Assembly (NCBI GenBank): GCA_012517875.1
Contig: JAAYUB010000069.1
Span: 1 to 37,395, forward strand
DNA from: Acidobacteriota bacterium
Lineage (GTDB): Bacteria; Acidobacteriota; JAAYUB01
DNA length: 37,395 bases
Direction: 5' to 3'
This document shows, piece by piece, positions 27,301 through 35,182 of the stretch (the first letter of the stretch is position 1; the number at the start of each line of letters is the position of its first letter). Made by a program: the position numbers and the translations under genes. The notes under the pieces were generated by a model that was not told the origin of the DNA, did not search any database, and saw nothing but the letters and a program-made list of their open reading frames with translations.

Positions 27301-27633
27301 GCCGAGGCGTTGGAGATGTACCGCCAATCCGTGAAGGCCGGACGCGCGTTCGACGCCGTGATCATGGACCTGACCGTCCCCGGCGGGATGGGCGGCCGGG
27401 AGGCGGTGCGATCCCTGGCCGCCATGGATCCCAAGTCCCGGGTGATCGTCTCGAGCGGCTACTCCAACGATCCCATCATGAGCGACTACCGCAAGTTCGG
27501 ATTTGCTGACGTGATCATGAAGCCCTATCGGCTCGAGGATCTGGCCAAGGTGTTGGGACGAGTCATCGGGGCGGCGGAGAAGAACAAAGAGACAGGCGAC
27601 AGGAGATCAGGAGACAGGAAATGGGGTGGGTGA
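24313..27633 (+). CDS. BvgS-like hybrid histidine kinase (SBP-TM-PAS-GAF-PAS-HisKA-HATPase-REC)
   Basis: A 1106-residue hybrid sensor kinase. Order: signal/anchor (1-25); a periplasmic solute-binding type 3 domain (about 30-255, starting IRVVGDAAYPPN); one membrane segment (about 266-290); PAS (about 305-416); GAF (about 430-580); PAS (about 590-705); HisKA with His733 in GGIAHDFNN; HATPase with DSGLGIP and GRGLGL; and a receiver with phospho-aspartate Asp1019 in VIMDLTVPGG. The solute-binding domain implies it senses a small molecule, perhaps an amino acid. The frame continues upstream but the ATG at 24313 has GAGGA six bases ahead. The last 17 residues, rich in Arg, Asp, Gly and Lys, are encoded by the mosaic repeat that starts at about 27589, so the C-terminus is probably recent. 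Confidence 0.88.
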   Translation: MAHTLRVCLLLELAGLVLAAATQVGAPARPSIRVVGDAAYPPNLYLNSEGRPAGFDVEVLRLLEQRTGRSIAIQLMPWTQAMTRLRSGQADALMGINRTPEREQEFDFSLPVLENQAVIFVPYQSFVIRSADDLRSRRVGAQRDAAVVAHIRKQHPEVLLREFETAEAALEALRRGELDAVVCHRITGDFVLDKRNWRDVFKVVGTPLLEAPYCLAVRKGDTALLQPINAALHDLEAEGRLKALRDEWFGRDYFLDFEFERSSSFRLLHTLLLGFLGVAVLAVLVIVFLRHRMARARRRAESADQYFQTLIAGSTDMILVVGPDRLIRHVSPSVKRILGFETDELLGRSSHEFIHPDDNHRYEEAMADLRRIGMAAIEARFQSRSGWRTLDAIARDLTEDPLVSGIVINARDITDKRRRERVQQATYAISEAANSAQSLDALYAAIHAVVSELMPADNIFIALYDARRQTVSYPYWIDANDPVPDPEPLGKGLTSYVIRTGTPLLADEQTLNSLFGSGEAEKLGSPACCWMGTPLRIAQQVVGALVIQSYTPGVQYDGDDLEMLTFMSGQVAMAIQRKRVEQTLADEREFLSVILRSVGEGVVAADPDGHVTLMNLAAERFTGWTSAEAAGRPLGEVVVTRRERDRAPVADWPARILASGRRPDATDQLLLLDRNGGERIVSVSGAPMRDPANRVMGFLLVFRDVTEKRRAEDNLANALRLESLGLMAGGIAHDFNNILTGVIGHISLTKMAVPPQSEAHQLLLEAEKASLRARELTSQLLTFARGGLPVKETAALGELLRDSAGFALRGSAVRCEFRLPPELWPVEVDISQMNQVIHNLVLNAIQAMPNGGWIAIAGENVELTDTDGLPLRPGRYVKITIEDSGLGIPESHLSRIFDPYFSTKSTGRGLGLPTTYSIIKRHEGHIAVASTVGQGTVFHVYLPAGSQPPVSARPAAQPVKPSTGRILVMDDEDVVRNTAQKMLLRLGYDVACARDGAEALEMYRQSVKAGRAFDAVIMDLTVPGGMGGREAVRSLAAMDPKSRVIVSSGYSNDPIMSDYRKFGFADVIMKPYRLEDLAKVLGRVIGAAEKNKETGDRRSGDRKWGG

Positions 27634-27765
27634 ATGGGTGAATCGGGAGACGGGGGAGGAAAGCATCTGGCAAAGGGGAAGACCCGAGCCGCAAACCACG
27701 AAACCCGAGATCCGAAGTCCGATGTACGTCGGTTGGGAACGAGCCTCTAGCATTGGGTTTCCAGC
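27589..27765. repeat. Mosaic repeat D, in reverse orientation
   Basis: Read on the minus strand, this copy runs GAGGCTCGTTCCC, then CGGACTTCGG, then TCTCCCGATTCACCCATTCACC, then CTGTCTCCTGATCTCC units, the same module order as copies C and E. It overlaps the 3' end of the kinase at its start and the yjbQ stop (27747-27749) at its end. No coding content of its own. Confidence 0.65.
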
Positions 27766-28181
27766 CTTGCACTCGTAGCCTCGCCGCCGGCTCGAACGAA
27801 CTGGAGCCAGATCTCGCGGGTGCGGGGACCATCGAATTCGCACAAATAAACGGCCTGCCAGGTGCCCAGGCGGGGCACCCCGTCGGCCAGCGGCACCCAG
27901 GCGCCGGCGCCCACGAGCGACGCCTTGACGTGGGCGTCGGCGTTGCCCTCGGCGTGGCGGTAGTCGCCGCTGCGCGGGACCAGGCGGTCGAAGGTCGCCA
28001 GCAGATCCCGCCGTACATCGGGATCGGCGCCTTCATTGATGGTCACGCCGGCGGTGGTGTGGGGACAAAAGACGTGAAGCACCCCGTCCCGCCAGCCGGC
28101 GGCAGCGGCGCACTCACCGATGCGCGCGGTGATGTCGACACATTCCGTCCGGCGGGTGGTCCGCACGGTGAACGGCATCAT
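27747..28181 (-). CDS. yjbQ: YjbQ/UPF0047 family protein
   Basis: YjbQ is a small conserved protein for which a secondary thiamine-phosphate synthase activity has been reported; the general role is poorly settled. The 144 residues have the signature HTTAGVTINEGADPDV (residues about 41-56) and HAEGNADAHVKASLVG (residues about 76-91), holding the conserved histidines and acidic residues. The first ATG (28181) overlaps the stop of the upstream 66-residue gene (ATGA) and has GGAGG before it. The final residues (about ATSARLETQC) lie next to the mosaic repeat, and the TAG stop sits inside its first module. Confidence 0.85.
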   Translation of the reverse strand: MMPFTVRTTRRTECVDITARIGECAAAAGWRDGVLHVFCPHTTAGVTINEGADPDVRRDLLATFDRLVPRSGDYRHAEGNADAHVKASLVGAGAWVPLADGVPRLGTWQAVYLCEFDGPRTREIWLQFVRAGGEATSARLETQC

Positions 28182-28378
28182 GCCGGCCTCCGCGGAGCCG
28201 GCTCCTCATCGGCTTCGACCATGATGAGCCCGGCGCAGTCGTTCCGGAGCGGGCAGTGGCTGCAGCCGTTGCGCCCGGCGTGTTGTGGGCAGGCCGGTTG
28301 GCGTTGCGACCGCACATACCAGATCAGGGCGCCGACCAGCAGCGCCGCGAGTCCGATCCATTCCAACACGATATCCAT
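28178..28378 (-). CDS. Small Cys-rich membrane protein, 66 residues
   Basis: Not recognised as a characterised gene. The product has one N-terminal membrane helix (residues about 7-22, IGLAALLVGALIWYV) and a cytoplasmic Cys-rich tail with C30-x8-C39-x2-C42-x5-C48 (GCSHCPLRNDC), then an acidic and Pro-rich end. The layout resembles the FeoB-associated Cys-rich membrane proteins, but the neighbours are a symporter and YjbQ, not Feo genes. The ATG at 28378 overlaps the agcS stop and its own TGA overlaps the yjbQ start, and GGAG precedes it. That strict coupling, together with a clean helix and cysteine pattern, makes it a likely real gene. Metal or Fe-S binding is inference. Confidence 0.72.
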   Translation of the reverse strand: MDIVLEWIGLAALLVGALIWYVRSQRQPACPQHAGRNGCSHCPLRNDCAGLIMVEADEEPAPRRPA

Positions 28379-29799
28379 CAGCTTTCTCCGCAATAGCGCT
28401 GGCGGGTGATGCGCGCCACAAGCCCGCTGAGCATCAGCAGGCCGATCAGGTTGGGAAAGGCCATGAACGCGTTGGCCGCCTCGCCGACGAACCAGACGAT
28501 GTTGATGAACGGCCCCTGCACCACCGCGCCGACAAACAACAGGGTGATATAGATGAACCGGTACGGCAGCACGATGCGGATGCCGAAGATGTACTCCCAG
28601 CAGATCTCCCCGTAGTAGCACCAGCCGATGAGGGTGGTGTAGCCGAACAGGAACGAGCAGACGGCGATGATCAGGCTGCCGCTGGGGATCACCGTGGACA
28701 TGGCCGATGCGGTCAGGGCGGTGCTGGTGAGCTCGCCGCCCATCACCGGCGTGAGCTTCCAGACGCCGGTGACCACGATGAGCAGGGTGGTCAAGGTGTT
28801 GACCACCAGAGTGTCGATGAAGACACCGGTCATTGCCAGCAGACCGTTGTCGGTGGGGTCCGACGATCGCGAGGCGCTCTGGGCGATGCCCGCCGAGCCC
28901 AGCCCCGCTTCGTTGCTCAGCACGCCCCGGCTCACGCCCAGGCTGATGGCTCGCTGGACCGAAATCCCGATCACTCCGCCCACCGCCGCTTTAAGCGAAA
29001 AGGCGAAGCCGAATATTGTCGCGAAGGCAGCGGGGATCTCCCGCCAGTGGGCGCCGAGCACGATGATGACGCCGATGAAATAAACGGCGATCATGGTGGG
29101 CACGAGCTTTTCGGCCACGGCGCCGATGCGCTTGATGCCGCCGATGACCACGAGGCCGACGAGCAGCGTGATGACCAGGCCGGAGATCCAAAAGGGACAC
29201 CCACCGACCACGCCGTGCTCTTTGAACGCCGCGTCGACAGCCAGGGCCATCGAGTTGGACTGGGCCATGTTGCCGGTGCCCAGCAGGCAGGCGAAGCCGC
29301 CGAACAGGGCGAATGCCCAGCCGAGCCCCCGGGCGAAGCGGGTGTCCTTGAGGCCGTAGCGGCAGTAGTACATGGGACCGCCGGCCATGGAGCCGTCCTC
29401 CGCCTCGCGACGGAAGTAGACGCCCAGGAACCCCTCGGCGTACTTGGTGGCCATGCCGAAGACGGCGCTGACCCACATCCAGAACGGCGCGCCGGGGCCG
29501 CCGGTGGCGATGGCCGCGGCCACGCCGGCGATGTTGCCGTTACCCACCGTGGCCGCCAGCGCCGTCATCAGCGCGGCATAGGGGGAGATGTCGCCCTTCT
29601 CGTCCTTCGCCGGTTCTTTGCCGAAGGCGCCGTGCAGGAGCAGTTTCATGGACTGCCCGAACAGGCGGAACTGGACGCCGCCGGTGCGGAGGGTCAGGAT
29701 CACGCCCGTGCCCACCAGCAGGGCGATCATCCAGTTGCCCCAGATCCAGTCCCGGGCCACGGAGACGAAATCGAGCACGCCTTGCAAGTATTGGTCCAT
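28378..29799 (-). CDS. AgcS family sodium:alanine/glycine symporter
   Basis: Inner-membrane Na+-coupled amino-acid symporter of the AGCS family. The 473 residues span about eleven hydrophobic helices and contain the family signature TVGNGNIAGVAAAIATGGPGAPFWMW (near residue 85-110, partly quoted), the GGPMYYCRYGL segment and the NEAGLGSAGIAQSAS motif (near residue 285). The ATG at 29799 is preceded by GGAGGG; the frame opens further upstream, without support. Alanine, glycine or a related amino acid is the likely substrate; the exact one is unknown. It is the first of three chained genes and has its own promoter upstream, facing the divergent two-component system. Confidence 0.92.
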   Translation of the reverse strand: MDQYLQGVLDFVSVARDWIWGNWMIALLVGTGVILTLRTGGVQFRLFGQSMKLLLHGAFGKEPAKDEKGDISPYAALMTALAATVGNGNIAGVAAAIATGGPGAPFWMWVSAVFGMATKYAEGFLGVYFRREAEDGSMAGGPMYYCRYGLKDTRFARGLGWAFALFGGFACLLGTGNMAQSNSMALAVDAAFKEHGVVGGCPFWISGLVITLLVGLVVIGGIKRIGAVAEKLVPTMIAVYFIGVIIVLGAHWREIPAAFATIFGFAFSLKAAVGGVIGISVQRAISLGVSRGVLSNEAGLGSAGIAQSASRSSDPTDNGLLAMTGVFIDTLVVNTLTTLLIVVTGVWKLTPVMGGELTSTALTASAMSTVIPSGSLIIAVCSFLFGYTTLIGWCYYGEICWEYIFGIRIVLPYRFIYITLLFVGAVVQGPFINIVWFVGEAANAFMAFPNLIGLLMLSGLVARITRQRYCGES

Positions 29800-29875
29800 C
29801 AGGCCCTCCCGGCCGCCTGGGCGCCCGGTTGGAGCGGTCGGGGCGACCCTCCGCCGGAGCATCGTCAGACGGCGG

Positions 29876-29904
29876 ATTCTATCACCGAAGTCAACCTCTG
29901 CCAA
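29876..29904 (-). promoter_or_regulatory. Sigma-70-like promoter of agcS
   Basis: On the minus strand TTGGCA (29904-29899) and TAGAAT (29881-29876) are separated by 17 bases, about 77 bases ahead of the agcS ATG. A strong pattern match. Confidence 0.6.
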
Positions 29905-29913
29905 TTCTCTTTG

Positions 29914-29942
29914 TTGAACTTTCACCGCCTTTCCTTTATCTT
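29914..29942 (+). promoter_or_regulatory. Promoter candidate of the two-component operon
   Basis: TTGAAC (29914-29919) and TATCTT (29937-29942) are 17 bases apart, ahead of the sensor kinase start at 29995. It lies back to back with the agcS promoter, so the two could share regulators. Confidence 0.45.
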
Positions 29943-29994
29943 TAGCTGCACGGAATCCCGCCTGGACGGGCATCTTTCGGATGAGGCGCCGCGG

Positions 29995-32130
29995 GTGAAA
30001 CTGTTGCGGGGCATGCGGGGCAGAATCCTCCTATGGCTGGTGCTGGCGGGCCTCCTGCCGCTGGCCGCGGCGCTGCTGCTGTTCTATCAGTTCGCCCGCC
30101 GCATCATCGTCGATGACCGCGTCGAAATCTACCTGCACCACCTCTCCCAGCAGACGGCCGACAAGCTGGACCTGTTTCTCACCGAGCGCCGCGAGGAGGG
30201 TGCCGCCATGGCCTCAAACGAGGGTGTCGAAGCCTTCCTGCGCGGCGTCCCGGCGCCGGCGCCAGTCGCCTCACCCACCCTGGCCACCCTCAACGAGTAC
30301 GTCCAGATTCACGAAGTGTACGACCTGATGGTGCTGGTGGACTCCGCGGGAACCATCCGCGCCTGCAACAGCATCAACCGGTTCGGCGACTGGTTCGACC
30401 CGCGGCTGCTCAACGAACTGGTGGGCCAAGCCGTCGACACCTACCCCGTGGAGGCGGCCGCCTGGCGGCAGGCCATGCAGGGACGTGCCGCCGTCCACGA
30501 CTGGTACGCCTCGCCGCTGGCGCACCGGCTCTACTTCTTCGAGGACGACGACGCCAGCCGCTCCTATCACCTGCTGTTCGCGCAGCCGGTCCGGGATCAC
30601 GCCACCGGCCGCGTGCTGGGAGTCTGGCTCAACATTATGAACTGGGAATACATCCAGGCCCAGCTGGATCTGGTGGAATCGGATTTCCGCCGGTACGGGC
30701 TCCCCTCGGGCTACGCGCTCCTTCTGTCGCGGGACGACCGACGCATCCTGGCCGCGCCGCAGCGGCGCAACCGCCGGCCCGGCGACACCGCCAACCGGCT
30801 GGGCGCCGAGCTGGACGCGCAGTCCGGCCTGACCGCGCTGCCGGCGGCCATCCGCGCCGGCGGCGCCACTGTGCACCTGCCCGCGCCCGTTGCGCGGTAC
30901 GGCGGGCTGGCCCGCGTCGGCAGCCGGGACTTCGGCTGGCGCATCGTGGTCACGCTCAGCGAAGAGGACATCTTCAAGCCGGTCTACCAGCTGGCGCTGG
31001 CGTTTACCGGCATCGTCAGCGTCGCCGTGGTGCTCGTCGTGGCCGGCGCGTGGCTGCTGAGCCGCCAGATCAGCCGGCCGCTGCTGTCCCTCACCGAATC
31101 GGCCCGGGAGATCGCCCGCGGGCAGTACCACCGCCGGGTGCAGCCCACGGCCGACGACGAGATCGGCTCGCTGGGCGACGCGTTCAACCAGATGGCCCGG
31201 ACGGTGGAGGAGCGCCAGCAGGAACTCGAGGCCATCAACCGCGACCTTGAGGTCAAGGTCCGCCATCGCACCGAGGAGCTGGAGGCAAGCAACCGCGAGC
31301 TGCGGCAGGCGCTCCAGGACCTCCACGACGCTCAGGATCAACTCGTCCAGTCGGAGAAGATGGCCTCGCTGGGCCGGCTGGTCGCCGGAATCGCCCACGA
31401 GATCAAAAATCCGCTCAACTTCATCTACGGCAACACCCGTTTCCTCGACGAGTACGCCGACAAGCTCGGCCGGTACCTGGCCCGGGTGAACGCCGGCGCC
31501 GCACCGGCTGAGCTGGTGCGGCTGCGCGAGGAGCTCCGCATTGATTTCATCCTCGGCGACATCGGCGGCCTGGCCGCCAACATCCACGAGGGCGCCGAGC
31601 GGATCAAGACCATCGTGGACGACCTGAGGGTGTTTTCGCGCGCCCCCTCCGGCGAACCGGAGGAGGTGGACCTCTGCAAGGTCCTCGACATGTGCCTCAA
31701 CCTCCTGCGCAACCAGTACAAGAACCGGATCCGGATCGTCCGCGAATACGGCGCCATCCCCCCGGCGCGGGTGCTGGTGGGCAAGATGGAACAGGTGTTC
31801 CTGAACCTGCTCAGCAACGCCATCGACGCCATCGAGGGCGAGGGGGTCATCCGGGTCCGCACCTTCACCGAGAACGGCCGGGTGGTGATCGAGGTGGCCG
31901 ACTCCGGACCCGGCATCCCGCCGGAGCACCTGAACCGGATCTTCGACCCGTTCTTCACCACCAAGGACGTGGGCCAAGGCACCGGCCTGGGCCTGAGCCT
32001 CAGCTACAGCATCGTGCAACAGCACGGCGGCGCCCTGCGGGCCCGCAACGGCGCCGACGGCGGGGCCGTGTTCCGGGTGGAGCTGCCGCCCGACGGGCCG
32101 CCGGCGGCGGCCGCGGAGGAGGCGCCATGA
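29995..32130 (+). CDS. Membrane sensor histidine kinase (extracytoplasmic sensor-HAMP-coiled coil-HisKA-HATPase)
   Basis: Sensor of a two-component pair. The product is 711 residues, starting with GTG at 29995 (GAGG eight bases ahead); an ATG at 30013 is a possible alternative. Order: a membrane helix (about 10-35), an extracytoplasmic sensor region (about 36-330), a second helix (about 335-360), a HAMP domain (about 360-412), a coiled coil rich in Glu/Arg, a HisKA domain with His468 in [12 protein letters not shown], and a HATPase with [10 protein letters not shown] and GLGLSLSY. No receiver is fused; the next gene supplies the regulator. Its stop overlaps that gene's ATG. The extracellular region suggests it senses an external ligand; nothing in the sequence names it. 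Confidence 0.88.
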   Translation: MKLLRGMRGRILLWLVLAGLLPLAAALLLFYQFARRIIVDDRVEIYLHHLSQQTADKLDLFLTERREEGAAMASNEGVEAFLRGVPAPAPVASPTLATLNEYVQIHEVYDLMVLVDSAGTIRACNSINRFGDWFDPRLLNELVGQAVDTYPVEAAAWRQAMQGRAAVHDWYASPLAHRLYFFEDDDASRSYHLLFAQPVRDHATGRVLGVWLNIMNWEYIQAQLDLVESDFRRYGLPSGYALLLSRDDRRILAAPQRRNRRPGDTANRLGAELDAQSGLTALPAAIRAGGATVHLPAPVARYGGLARVGSRDFGWRIVVTLSEEDIFKPVYQLALAFTGIVSVAVVLVVAGAWLLSRQISRPLLSLTESAREIARGQYHRRVQPTADDEIGSLGDAFNQMARTVEERQQELEAINRDLEVKVRHRTEELEASNRELRQALQDLHDAQDQLVQSEKMASLGRLVAGIAHEIKNPLNFIYGNTRFLDEYADKLGRYLARVNAGAAPAELVRLREELRIDFILGDIGGLAANIHEGAERIKTIVDDLRVFSRAPSGEPEEVDLCKVLDMCLNLLRNQYKNRIRIVREYGAIPPARVLVGKMEQVFLNLLSNAIDAIEGEGVIRVRTFTENGRVVIEVADSGPGIPPEHLNRIFDPFFTTKDVGQGTGLGLSLSYSIVQQHGGALRARNGADGGAVFRVELPPDGPPAAAAEEAP

Positions 32131-33581
32131 GCGACCCGCGGCAGCCGGTCCTCCTCGTCGTGGACGACGAGCCGGCCAACCTGCAGAAGCTGAAGCGGAC
32201 CTTCGTCGCCGAGTACCGCGTACTGGAAGCCGCCTCCGGCGAGGAAGCGTTCGCCATCGCCGAGCGCGAGGACGTGGACCTGGTCATCACCGACCAGAAA
32301 ATGCCGCGGATGTCCGGGATCGAGCTGCTGAAGCGGATCCTCAGGATCAAGCCGGATGTCATGCGGATCGTACTCACCGGCTACACCGAGGTGGAGGACC
32401 TCATTCACGCCATCAACGACGGCCACGTTTACCGCTACATCACCAAGCCGTGGGATCCGGTGGAGCTGCGCATCGTCGTTCGGCAGGCGCTGGAAAAGCA
32501 GGCGCTGGAACGGGAGAACCGCCGCCTCACCGAGGCGCTGCGTCAGGCCAATGAGCGGCTCAGCCGCGAGAACCAGGCACTCCAGGGCGACGTCCGCCGC
32601 TTCCTCGATGCCGAGAACATCGTCTTCCGCTCCCGGGCCATGGCCGAGATCCTGGATTCCGCCCGCCGGGTGGCCGGCGTCGACACCACCGTTCTGCTCA
32701 CCGGCGAGACCGGCACCGGCAAGGAACTCGTGGCCCGATTCATCCACCGCCACAGCCGCCGCGCCGGCGAGGTGTTCGTGGCGGTGAACTGCGGCGCGAT
32801 CCCCCGGGAACTGGCCGAGAGCGAGTTCTTCGGCTACCGCAAAGGCGCCTTTTCCGGCGCGGTGGGCCACAAGAAGGGCTATTTCCAGGTGGCCGACGGC
32901 GGCACGCTCTTCCTGGACGAGGTGGGCGAGGCGCCGGCGGAGCTGCAGGTGAAGCTGCTGCGGGCGCTGCAGCAGGGCGAGATCTGGCCCGTGGGGGCGG
33001 AGAAGCCCGCGCGGGTGGACGTGCGCGTGGTCGCCTCCACCAACCGCGACCTGCAGGCCGAAGTGCGGGCCGGCGCCTTCCGCGAGGATCTGTTCTTCCG
33101 GCTCAACGTGTTCACCGTCCGGATCCCGCCGCTGGCCGAGCGCCGCGACGATATCCGTCCCCTGGTGGCGTTCTTCCTGGAGCGCGCCCAGGCCAAGATG
33201 AACCGCCGCCCGGTTGACCTGTCCGAGGAGGCGTTGCGCCTGCTGGAGGCTTACCGCTGGCCGGGCAACGTCCGCCAGCTGGAAAACGAGGTGGAGCGGC
33301 TGGTTCTGCTCTCGACCGAAGGCGGCACCATCGAACCCGACGCGGTGGCCGCCTACATCCGCGACGAGGTGGGGCACCCGCCCGCCGGCGCCCCTGGCGC
33401 CGGCGGCGGCGACGCCGCCGATCCGGCCATGGACCTGCGCCGGCAGACGGACGCCTTCGAGCGCGGCCTCATCATCGCCGCGCTGGACGCCTGCGGCGGC
33501 AACCGCACCCATGCCGCCGCGCGGTTGCATATCACCCGCCAGTCGCTGCTGGAGAAAATGAAGCGGTTCGGGGTCCGGTGA
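32127..33581 (+). CDS. Sigma-54-dependent response regulator (NtrC family)
   Basis: Output partner of the upstream sensor kinase. The 484 residues contain a receiver domain with phospho-aspartate Asp56 in [13 protein letters not shown]; a linker coiled coil; an AAA+ sigma-54 interaction domain with Walker A GETGTGKE at 193-200 and the sigma-54-contacting loop as GAFSGA (240-245, Ser where the consensus has Thr); [11 protein letters not shown] Walker B; and a C-terminal Fis-type helix-turn-helix ([22 protein letters not shown]). The ATG overlaps the kinase stop (ATGA) and has GGAGGAGG upstream. It would activate sigma-54 promoters; no clear -24/-12 promoter was found in the window. Neighbouring agcS is a plausible but unproven target. 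Confidence 0.92.
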   Translation: MSDPRQPVLLVVDDEPANLQKLKRTFVAEYRVLEAASGEEAFAIAEREDVDLVITDQKMPRMSGIELLKRILRIKPDVMRIVLTGYTEVEDLIHAINDGHVYRYITKPWDPVELRIVVRQALEKQALERENRRLTEALRQANERLSRENQALQGDVRRFLDAENIVFRSRAMAEILDSARRVAGVDTTVLLTGETGTGKELVARFIHRHSRRAGEVFVAVNCGAIPRELAESEFFGYRKGAFSGAVGHKKGYFQVADGGTLFLDEVGEAPAELQVKLLRALQQGEIWPVGAEKPARVDVRVVASTNRDLQAEVRAGAFREDLFFRLNVFTVRIPPLAERRDDIRPLVAFFLERAQAKMNRRPVDLSEEALRLLEAYRWPGNVRQLENEVERLVLLSTEGGTIEPDAVAAYIRDEVGHPPAGAPGAGGGDAADPAMDLRRQTDAFERGLIIAALDACGGNRTHAAARLHITRQSLLEKMKRFGVR

Positions 33582-33622
33582 ACGGTGAATAGTAAATGGT
33601 TCGTCGTGGGGAGACAGGAGTG
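33582..33622. repeat. Mosaic repeat fragment after the sigma-54 activator
   Basis: GTGAACGGTGAATAGTAAATGG followed by a GGGAGACAGG segment, matching parts of copies C and D. It is a short remnant directly after the stop codon. Confidence 0.4.
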
Positions 33623-33701
33623 AGCAGCGCCGGTCCACTGCATTCATCCGAGCCGGCGCAGCCGGCTCCCGCATGTGGTGATCGCCGATAACAATACACC
33701 A

Positions 33702-33728
33702 CCGGTCGCCTGCGATGCAGACGACCGG
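33702..33728. terminator. Stem-loop between convergent genes
   Basis: 12-base arms (33702-33713 with 33717-33728) pair with one mismatch around a 3-base loop; outer ATCGCCG/CGGCGAT segments (33681-33687, 33726-33732) offer a competing pairing. It lies between the sigma-54 activator and the dehydrogenase gene, which converge. No T-run. Confidence 0.45.
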
Positions 33729-33756
33729 CGATAATCGGTCAAATCGGAACGCGCGT

Positions 33757-34680
33757 TCAGTTGACCTTGAACTTCGCGTCGCCCTTCTCGAAGAACCCGA
33801 CGATCTGGCGGGCGGCCGCCAGGCCGGCGTTGATGTTGGCCTCCTCGGTCTGGGCGCCCATTTTCTTGGCGGTGAAGAAGTAGCGGCCCGCGTACTTGGC
33901 CTCGATCTCGGCCTTGCACGCCGGCTCGACGTCGGCCGCGTACATGAAGTCGGGCCGCTCGGCGAACATCTTGAGGAGCGACGGCTCGTCCACCACCTCG
34001 GCCCGCGCCGTGTTGATGACGGCGGCGCCCTTGGGCAGGAGCGACATCAGCTCGAAGTTGATGGAGCCAATGGTCTCCTTCGTCTTGGGCAGGTGGAGCG
34101 ACACGTAGTCGCACGCTTTGTACATGTCCTTCACGCTGGCGCAGGCGTGGATTCCCTCAGCCTCGATCACGGCCTTGTCCACGTACGGGTCGACGGCGTG
34201 AATCGTCATCCCGAACCCCTTGGCGATCGCGGCCACAGCTCGGCCCACGTTGCCGTAAGCGTGCAGCCCGATCTTCTTGCCCCGCAGCTCCGTGCCGGAC
34301 TTGCCGGTGTAGCCGCGGCGGGCCAGCTGCAGCATCAGGCCGAACACCAGTTCACCCACCGCGTTGGAGTTCTGGCCCGGCGTGTTCATGACCACCACGC
34401 CCTTTGCCGTCGCCGCCTTCAGGTCGACGTTGTCATACCCCGCGCCGGCGCGGACCACGAGCTTGAGTTTCTTTCCAGCCTCCAGCACCTCGGGCGTCAC
34501 CAGGTCGCTGCGGATGATGAGGGCGTCGACGTCCGCCACTGCCTTGTGGAAGTCGGCGACGTCCTTGTAGTTCTCCAGCAGGACCATCTCGTAGCCGGCC
34601 CCTTTCAGGATGTCGGCGATTCCCGTGACCGCCACTTTGGCGAACGGCTTTTCCGTGGCCACCAGCACCTTTCTCGACAT
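33757..34680 (-). CDS. serA: D-3-phosphoglycerate dehydrogenase, short type
   Basis: Oxidises 3-phosphoglycerate to 3-phosphohydroxypyruvate in the first step of serine synthesis. The 307 residues lack the C-terminal ACT domain of long SerA forms. Substrate motif VVRAGAGYDNVDL (near residue 75), NTPGQNSNAVGEL, and a nucleotide-binding loop HAYGNVGRAVA, in which the first Gly of GxGxxG is Ala; this variant is characteristic of the Bacteroidota-type enzyme. The arginine is in NTAR (AVINTAR). The usual catalytic His is not obvious in the last third, where FFTAKKMGAQTEEAN is conserved in that subfamily. The ATG at 34680 has GGAGG ahead; earlier codons are ignored. Confidence 0.85.
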   Translation of the reverse strand: MSRKVLVATEKPFAKVAVTGIADILKGAGYEMVLLENYKDVADFHKAVADVDALIIRSDLVTPEVLEAGKKLKLVVRAGAGYDNVDLKAATAKGVVVMNTPGQNSNAVGELVFGLMLQLARRGYTGKSGTELRGKKIGLHAYGNVGRAVAAIAKGFGMTIHAVDPYVDKAVIEAEGIHACASVKDMYKACDYVSLHLPKTKETIGSINFELMSLLPKGAAVINTARAEVVDEPSLLKMFAERPDFMYAADVEPACKAEIEAKYAGRYFFTAKKMGAQTEEANINAGLAAARQIVGFFEKGDAKFKVN

Positions 34681-34715
34681 GGCATCCTCCAATCATGGTG
34701 AAATACGTTATGCTC

Positions 34716-34744
34716 ATTGTAATTCCGATCGAGGGCGGAGTCAA
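34716..34744 (-). promoter_or_regulatory. Sigma-70-like promoter of serA
   Basis: On the minus strand TTGACT (34744-34739) and TACAAT (34721-34716) are separated by 17 bases, a strong match. The start site falls about 29 bases ahead of the serA ATG. Confidence 0.7.
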
Positions 34745-34761
34745 ACGGCGACGGCGCCCTC

Positions 34762-34791
34762 TTGAGGAAAGCCGAAAAATGGCCGATAATA
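34762..34791 (+). promoter_or_regulatory. Promoter of the small lipoprotein gene
   Basis: TTGAGG (34762-34767) and GATAAT (34786-34791) with an 18-base spacer. The start site would be about 31 bases ahead of the ATG at 34829. It is divergent to and close to the serA promoter. Confidence 0.5.
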
Positions 34792-34796
34792 TCGGC
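34782..34796. promoter_or_regulatory. Palindromic operator candidate over the lipoprotein -10
   Basis: GCCGATaatATCGGC is a perfect 6-bp inverted repeat with a 3-base spacer that covers the -10 element of the lipoprotein promoter. A regulator binding here would block that promoter. No other copy was noticed in the window. Confidence 0.4.
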
Positions 34797-34828
34797 AATC
34801 GCATGCAACACCTGAATCGGAGGGGATC

Positions 34829-35182
34829 ATGAGCACACTGCGTATCGCAAGCGCCGTCGGGTTTCTGGCAGTCGTCGTGGGGCTGCTGGCCGCCTGCGGC
34901 CCGAAGACGCCGCTGCCCGACACGCACAAGGCGTTCGCCGGCCGCTGGGTCGCCGCCGACGGCACCTGGGTTCACATCTTCCTGGATGGCAGCGGCAGCG
35001 TCAAGACCGCCAACACCGAGGTCAACGGCGGCCAAGCCACCATCGAAGGCGCCACCCTGACCATCGGCCTGTTCGGGATCGAGAAAAAATTCACCATCAC
35101 GCAGCCGCCCACCGAGATCGAGGGCCGCTGGATTCTCGTCTTGGATAACATCGAGTACACCCGAGAGTCTCCCGCACCTTAG
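34829..35182 (+). CDS. Small lipoprotein of unknown function
   Basis: Not recognised. The 117-residue product has a lipoprotein signal (hydrophobic residues 6-21, lipobox LLAAC with the acylated Cys at residue 23), followed by a mature domain of about 95 residues with alternating short strands (GRWVAADGTWVHIFLDGSGSVK, partly quoted; IEGATLTIGLFGIEKKFTI). This looks like a small beta-sheet domain similar to those of lipocalin-like or DUF-type lipoproteins. The ATG at 34829 has GGAGGGG ahead and a promoter upstream. It is separated from the nucleotidase gene by a mosaic repeat and a second promoter, so the two are probably independent. Confidence 0.8.
   Translation: MSTLRIASAVGFLAVVVGLLAACGPKTPLPDTHKAFAGRWVAADGTWVHIFLDGSGSVKTANTEVNGGQATIEGATLTIGLFGIEKKFTITQPPTEIEGRWILVLDNIEYTRESPAP

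Noticed and set aside
24280-27327. 1015-codon minus-strand frame antisense to the BvgS-like kinase
   Set aside because: It lies opposite a well-supported kinase with all domains; composition is typical of a shadow frame.
28285-29994. Long plus-strand extension ahead of the sensor kinase
   Set aside because: The frame is antisense to agcS; the real kinase begins at 29995 or 30013 after its promoter.
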